Program-made: the position numbers and the translations under genes
Notes under the pieces: model-generated
Seen by the model: the letters and a program-made list of their open reading frames with translations, nothing else
What the model was told of the DNA's origin: nothing
Databases searched by the model: none
Source: Gilliamella sp. wkB7
GTDB lineage: Bacteria; Pseudomonadota; Gammaproteobacteria; Enterobacterales; Orbaceae
DNA length: 64,000 bases
Assembly: GCF_001693435.1 (NCBI RefSeq)
Contig: NZ_CM004509.1
Coordinates: 2,728,001 to 2,792,000, forward strand
Reading direction: 5' to 3'
Shown here: positions 59,712 through 64,000 of the stretch, one piece after another
Layout of the letters: every line of letters starts with the position of its first letter
How positions within the stretch are numbered: the first letter of the stretch is position 1

Positions 59712-60175
59712 TGAGAATGAAAAAACAATAACAAATTAATCAAAAAAATAACGATGATTTGTTTATTGTTCTTATTAAATTGTGGTGTTTATGCTCACAA
59801 ACGCCACAAAACCAGAACCGTTCCTCCCTAACATTACATATATCACACTTAATATAATTGAATATCTAGCCGATAAATTAACCTTCTATTACACGTTACT
59901 CTTAATAAATATTACTTTTTATTATTTTTATGGGAAATGTCGTTGGCAAAAACTATCTTTTTAATTTAAAAATAAAATCAATAATATTAAAAAATCTAAT
60001 AGAAATGGATTATTTAGTTATTTGGTTGCAACCATATTGTTTAATAAAATGAATAAAGAAATAAAATCTTAAACGAATTAGTATATTTTCTATTTATGTT
60101 TTTTGTCTTATCATCTTTTATCTCTATCCATCCATTACATGAATATTTTATACCTAGATGTGATTGTCGACATTA
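59712..60175. other. AT-rich intergenic region
   Basis: No credible gene. A 60-codon frame at 59782-59964 is hydrophobic and lacks family features; I leave it out as chance. Confidence 0.5.
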
Positions 60176-60819
60176 ATGTATGAGTGGATTGTAATTAAAG
60201 GCACTAATAAAGTTAAATTAATCGAACACAATCAATCACATTTGATATTTGAGGTTTATAACCAACAAGTCATACTGACACCACAAGGTATTAAAGTGGC
60301 AAAGTGTAGCTGTCTAGCCAGTGATCATTGTAAACACATAATGGCTTCTGTGTTATGGTTACACGAAAATCCATTTATCGATGAAGCCAAAGTTACCCCC
60401 AAATTGTGACACACTTAACCAATCACTTGAATCCTCTAAATCACATTGGGATCCTTTAGCCGAGTTATTAGCAATTGAGAGTAGCCAGTTATTTAAAACA
60501 GTGGGCAAAGCCAATATTCGACTAGCTTATCAATTACCAACAAGATCCTATCGCGACATATATCATCAAACTCACACTGGCATTACTTGAAGCAATCACC
60601 AGTTTTGGGCGATTGATCTTATCTAACGCATATAAACAAAAAAATAAACCAATTACAATACCAATGCGATACACTTGGCTTAACTACGTTAAGCCACACC
60701 CTAAACAAATTAGCACAAAACCAACCGATAGAAATCAAACATATTCTACAAACAGCCTATCTGTGCCAGCTAATGAACAATACACACAATCAATTACCAA
60801 TAGTAATAAGGGAAGATGA
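60176..60819 (+). pseudogene. SWIM zinc-finger protein, broken by frameshifts
   Basis: The first frame (MYEWIVIKGTNKVKLIE onward) contains a SWIM zinc finger, CSC then C-x-H (SCLASDHCKHIMASVLWLH). It shifts near 60381-60407, around a run of five C, into a frame reading ESSQLFKTVGKANIRLAYQL. It shifts again near 60560 into IKLTLALLEAITSFGRLILS. Family members are several hundred residues long, so this is a shortened, inactive copy. The SWIM module alone might still be made as a protein of about 77 residues. Confidence 0.7.
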
Positions 60820-60930
60820 AACATAACCTAAAATCAAACAATACCAACGGATAACTTGATACAAACAACTGAAAATAGTTTAGGTAAAATATTGCTTATT
60901 GAGATTTTAATAAACTATTTTCATTAACAT

Positions 60931-63183
60931 TCAGATTGATTTATCCAACTCGCTAACAAGTGTGACGATTTCCGGCAGAATATCGAGTATTAAAGCTAAT
61001 TGTTGCATTACCAGTAGATCGCTATTGGTCTGATCGTCATTGATTGAGATCGTTTCAACATAATCGGCAACTAATTGTTTAATAGCTTGATATTCACTGT
61101 CTAGTTTTTTATCACTGAGAAGATTAATAATATAAACCGTTAAATCGTCAAATAAGTCAAGGGTTTTGGGGGAGATATTTTTATCTCGATGTGCTCCTAA
61201 CGTTGATAAATAGCTGATAAGTATATGATTCAGGGTGAGCAGGCGAAAGCCTTTATCGATGATTACCTGATTCATATGAGGTTCTTTAGTCATTAAACTA
61301 ATTAGTGATGACAAATCGGCACTGCTATCGTGTGCGGCACGGCGTGCGACGCGATATTGAGGATCATTGGTTTTACCCGATAGATATTGCTGTCCAATTA
61401 ATGCCAAATAGTGACTGTCGTCATGACAAACACGATCCACTAATTTAGGTAGGTTTCTGAATTTCCAGTCAGGCCAGATATAACTCACCGCAAGCCAAGC
61501 AATAAAACATCCAATTAATGTTGCTATAATTCGTGAAATAGCAACTGATATGCTACTTTCACCAATCAAACTGAAACTAAAGAATACCAATAACGTAATA
61601 AATGCGGTGGCATAAGCATATTGGGAATTTTTAAATAAGAAAAACAGCCAGCCAGTTATAATAATGAGCACTAACTGTTCAGGTACACTCGGGAACAAAA
61701 AGGTCAACGGAATGCCAACTACAATCCCTAAAATAGTCCCAATAACGCGCAATTTTAATCGATGTTTTGTGGTTGAATAGTTAGGTTGACACACAAACAA
61801 ACTGGTTAAGATGATCCAATATCCATGCGATAAACCTGAACAGAGAATTGCCATATATCCTACAAAAAAGACTAAACTCATTCGCACTGCATGACGAAAT
61901 AGTGGAGACTTAACGGTCAAATTACGCTTAATTTTAGCAAATAGATCGTGAAAGCTAGTTAGCTCTTCGTCAATCAATTGATTATCTTCTTGCTCTTTAG
62001 AGAGGTGCTGTTCAGTATCAATGTTTGTTAGCAGCAGATCGATAGAGAGTAGATTTTGATGCAAATTTTTTAAGGATTTAATCAAAAGCATGTCAGCTCT
62101 ATTGCTGAATTGATATTGAGCGATGGCTTCCTCAAGATAAGTAAAATAGCGCGCAAACAGTGAATCATGTTGATAGGTTTGGTTTAACTTGATAGCTATT
62201 GCTAACTGCGTGCAGGCTTTCGCTTGCAAATTTAAAATTCGCGCAAAGCGAAATAGAATATCGCTATGTTTAAAATGTTCACTTAATGCTTGATACTGTC
62301 CATGTGCTGAACTTGCACGTTCATGAATATCTTGCGCTACAAAATAGTAACTTAGCAATTTACGAATGTAAGACTGTCCGCGATAACTTTTTAAACGGTT
62401 AAATAGAGAGCGTTTTGTGTCATTAAACGCACCGATTAACTGATTATTACTTTCAGTTAATTGCAAAGTTTGCTTTTTAAATCCGTCAGTTTCATCAGGA
62501 TCGAACATTGCTGCTTTGGCATCCAAATATTGCGCTAATTTCATAAAACAGATAGAGAGTGACTGTTGAGTTGTGCGAATAGGTTGAATGATTGATTCAA
62601 TTAGCGATACCACGTTGTACCACAGTGCTCCGAGTAATAAAAAGCAGGGTAGAGTGAATTTATCATTAAATAAATTATGGCCAAGCATTGTATAAGCAGC
62701 AATCAATAACGATCCAAAGGCAATTACTCCATAACGCTGCCCGAGTGAACCCAGCATAATAAAAATAAAGGTAGAAGACACCAGCCCAATCATAAACAGA
62801 GCAGGGTAATCAAATAATAACTCGACCGAAAACGTACCCAGTGCAAAACAGAACAACGTCAACACTAGATTAATACAACGGCTGAGTAATCGAGTATCAA
62901 TCTCGGTTAATCCAGCTGCCACCACACCAAGCGTGAGCGGAATAACCAGTGTTGTCTGACCAAAATACCAAGGCACTAGAGTAGAGCCAGTTAAGCTAAT
63001 AAGCATGCGGATGCTAAACAGAAGGTTACTGCTGTAAAAGACTTTACGCAAAGTCAAAATAAAAGGATGCACAAATGTTGTTTTTCGTAGAGTTAATAAG
63101 ATGGAGGGTAGAATACTATATTGTTGACAGTTATTAAAGAGGGTGAAATTTTTTGGTTGAAAATTACAATAACTAATACACAT
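60931..63183 (-). CDS. yccS: YccS family inner-membrane protein (FUSC type)
   Basis: A protein of up to 750 residues, the YccS/YhfK type. Two hydrophobic blocks (about 55-215 and 425-590) flank cytoplasmic segments. Signature stretches shared with E. coli YccS include TIPLTLGVVAAGLTE-like sequence, GSLGQRYGVIAFGSLLIAAY, LLSYYFVAQDIHERASSAHG, GYWIILTSLFVCQPNYSTTK and AVSYIWPDWKFRNLP. The role is unknown; the fold is shared with aromatic acid exporters. The N-terminus is about 30 residues longer than usual and the ribosome site is weak, so the real start may be further in, perhaps at a GTG near FVHPF. Confidence 0.88.
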   Translation of the reverse strand: MCISYCNFQPKNFTLFNNCQQYSILPSILLTLRKTTFVHPFILTLRKVFYSSNLLFSIRMLISLTGSTLVPWYFGQTTLVIPLTLGVVAAGLTEIDTRLLSRCINLVLTLFCFALGTFSVELLFDYPALFMIGLVSSTFIFIMLGSLGQRYGVIAFGSLLIAAYTMLGHNLFNDKFTLPCFLLLGALWYNVVSLIESIIQPIRTTQQSLSICFMKLAQYLDAKAAMFDPDETDGFKKQTLQLTESNNQLIGAFNDTKRSLFNRLKSYRGQSYIRKLLSYYFVAQDIHERASSAHGQYQALSEHFKHSDILFRFARILNLQAKACTQLAIAIKLNQTYQHDSLFARYFTYLEEAIAQYQFSNRADMLLIKSLKNLHQNLLSIDLLLTNIDTEQHLSKEQEDNQLIDEELTSFHDLFAKIKRNLTVKSPLFRHAVRMSLVFFVGYMAILCSGLSHGYWIILTSLFVCQPNYSTTKHRLKLRVIGTILGIVVGIPLTFLFPSVPEQLVLIIITGWLFFLFKNSQYAYATAFITLLVFFSFSLIGESSISVAISRIIATLIGCFIAWLAVSYIWPDWKFRNLPKLVDRVCHDDSHYLALIGQQYLSGKTNDPQYRVARRAAHDSSADLSSLISLMTKEPHMNQVIIDKGFRLLTLNHILISYLSTLGAHRDKNISPKTLDLFDDLTVYIINLLSDKKLDSEYQAIKQLVADYVETISINDDQTNSDLLVMQQLALILDILPEIVTLVSELDKSI

Positions 63184-63323
63184 CTTATTAATTATTTTAA
63201 CGTTATCTGAATTGAATGTTTTTTCTTAGATTAATGAGTTTGAGTGTTCAAATATGAGTCAATTTTTCTTAGATATTTTTAACAACTTGATAAATAATTA
63301 CATATTAAATTTGATAAAAAATC

Positions 63324-63380
63324 CGAAACGGTATAGACTCCTGAATTATTTTTACAAAAAATCTATTTTCATCTATTATT
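63324..63380 (+). repeat. Interspersed element B, copy 2
   Basis: CGAAACGGTATAGACTCCTG followed by AATTATTTTTACAAAAAATC. It is the left member of a tandem pair upstream of grxD. Confidence 0.6.
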
Positions 63381-63545
63381 CATTTTTAATAGAAAACTTT
63401 TAATGCTTTTGGTTACATACAATATTCATGTCTGCGTTGCGCACTAACTGATAATTATATATTCATCAATTTCAATATAGGGCATTTCTTTGTGTTGTTT
63501 AGTTACGTGAAAGTTAATTAAGTATTTAATTGGGTAAAAAAGAAT

Positions 63546-63600
63546 CTGAAAAGGTATAAACTACTGAATTATTTTTATAAAAAATTATATTTATATCTAT
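63546..63600 (+). repeat. Interspersed element B, copy 3
   Basis: CTGAAAAGGTATAAACTACTG followed by AATTATTTTTATAAAAAATT. A more diverged copy, 222 bp after copy 2. Confidence 0.55.
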
Positions 63601-63798
63601 TATTTATGGGATTTTAAAAAAACTTTTTACACTTTTGGTTGAAAAACATCCACTCTCGTGTTGAATAGTGATTGATAATTATATATATTTATTTAATATC
63701 TTGTTATAGGTCAAAAAAATTGCTTATTATCGGTATTAAGCGCGGATAATCTACGTTAAGATAATAGGCTAGCAATTAATTACCAAGGAAAAACGTTT

Positions 63799-64000
63799 AT
63801 GACGACTGAAGAAATGACAACACTTGATAAAATCAAAAAGCAGATTGCTGAAAATCCTATTCTTTTATATATGAAAGGTTCGCCAAAATTGCCAAGTTGT
63901 GGCTTTTCGGCTCAAGCAGTGCAGGTTTTATCTCAATGTGGCGTGCCGTTTGCTTATGTAGACATTTTACAGAATCCTGACATTCGTGCAGAACTACCAA
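63799..64000 (+). CDS. grxD: Monothiol glutaredoxin GrxD (5' part, cut by window end)
   Basis: The visible 67 codons include ENPILLYMKGSPKLPSCGFS with the CGFS active site, then AYVDILQNPDIRAELP, closely matching E. coli Grx4. It binds a [2Fe-2S] cluster with glutathione and passes it on in the cytoplasm. An AAGG site supports the ATG at 63799 over a second ATG five codons later. About 45-50 codons are missing beyond the window. Confidence 0.96.
   Translation, partial: MTTEEMTTLDKIKKQIAENPILLYMKGSPKLPSCGFSAQAVQVLSQCGVPFAYVDILQNPDIRAELP

Larger units (their letters stand above)
63184..63798. repeat. Intergenic region with a diverged tandem duplication
   Basis: Bases about 63312-63482 and 63534-63709 are diverged copies of one segment, about 222 bp apart. 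Both begin near GAAACGGTATAGACTCCTGA-type sequence, continue with CTGAATTATTTTTA, pass an ACTTTTGGTT-type stretch and end with TGATAATTATATAT. No gene is seen. The grxD promoter must lie at the right end. Confidence 0.65.

Noticed and set aside
59782..59964. 60-codon hydrophobic frame after nfo
   Set aside because: No family features and AT-rich composition; likely chance.

Overview
The window looks like chromosome of a low-GC gammaproteobacterium. Core genes (fabB, mlaA, thiBPQ, cptA, dinB, rph-pyrE, yicC, yejK, nfo, yccS, grxD) read as clear relatives of the enterobacterial versions, but the DNA is AT-rich and intergenic stretches are very AT-rich. With the allantoate-degradation cluster, beta-glucoside PTS, type I-E-like CRISPR repeats and T6SS cargo, this suggests Orbaceae (Gilliamella-like insect-gut bacteria). 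That placement is inference; no rRNA is present.

Layout. 1-3830: two CRISPR arrays with near-duplicate leaders, two array remnants, no cas genes, and two exported-protein genes lying between the arrays. 3831-15843: a divergent cluster for anaerobic use of allantoate. allC, an MFS transporter, allE, carbamate kinase and allD lie on the minus strand; the oxamate carbamoyltransferase genes (fdrA, ylbE, ylbF), the activator allS and a ureidoglycine-glyoxylate aminotransferase lie on the plus strand. Together they would take allantoate through ureidoglycine and oxalurate to oxamate and carbamoyl phosphate, which carbamate kinase turns into ATP. Allantoinase and a recognised allantoin permease are absent from the window. 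16401-18674: a polar amino acid ABC transporter. 18757-23205: fabB, a radical SAM/DUF4130 DNA-repair pair under a perfect LexA box, and mlaA, followed by tRNA-Arg(CCU).

23405-39038: an orphan type VI secretion cargo island. It starts with 1.9 kb of AT-rich DNA, then vgrG, a DUF4123 adaptor and a 1326-residue VasX-like effector with hydrophobic C-terminal helices. These are followed by seven tandem paralogous membrane-protein genes, most simply read as immunity genes. The seven copies are mosaics of a few interchangeable membrane modules and two C-terminal variants, and copies 1 and 4 share a block of about 420 bp with no difference that I could see. This is the most unusual structure in the window.

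39379-64000: TPP riboswitch with thiBPQ; cptA; LexA-box dinB; a beta-glucoside operon (6-phospho-beta-glucosidase and PTS EII) divergent from a GntR regulator with a CRP-like site between them; a SIMPL protein; rph-pyrE divergent from yicC; a DMT exporter; a Sel1 protein; a MATE exporter; yejK; nfo; a frameshifted SWIM zinc-finger pseudogene; yccS; and the 5' part of grxD. Two families of short interspersed non-coding repeats (about 45-55 bp, three copies each) are scattered through the window. All calls come from reading the sequence and remembered family features; no database search was run.
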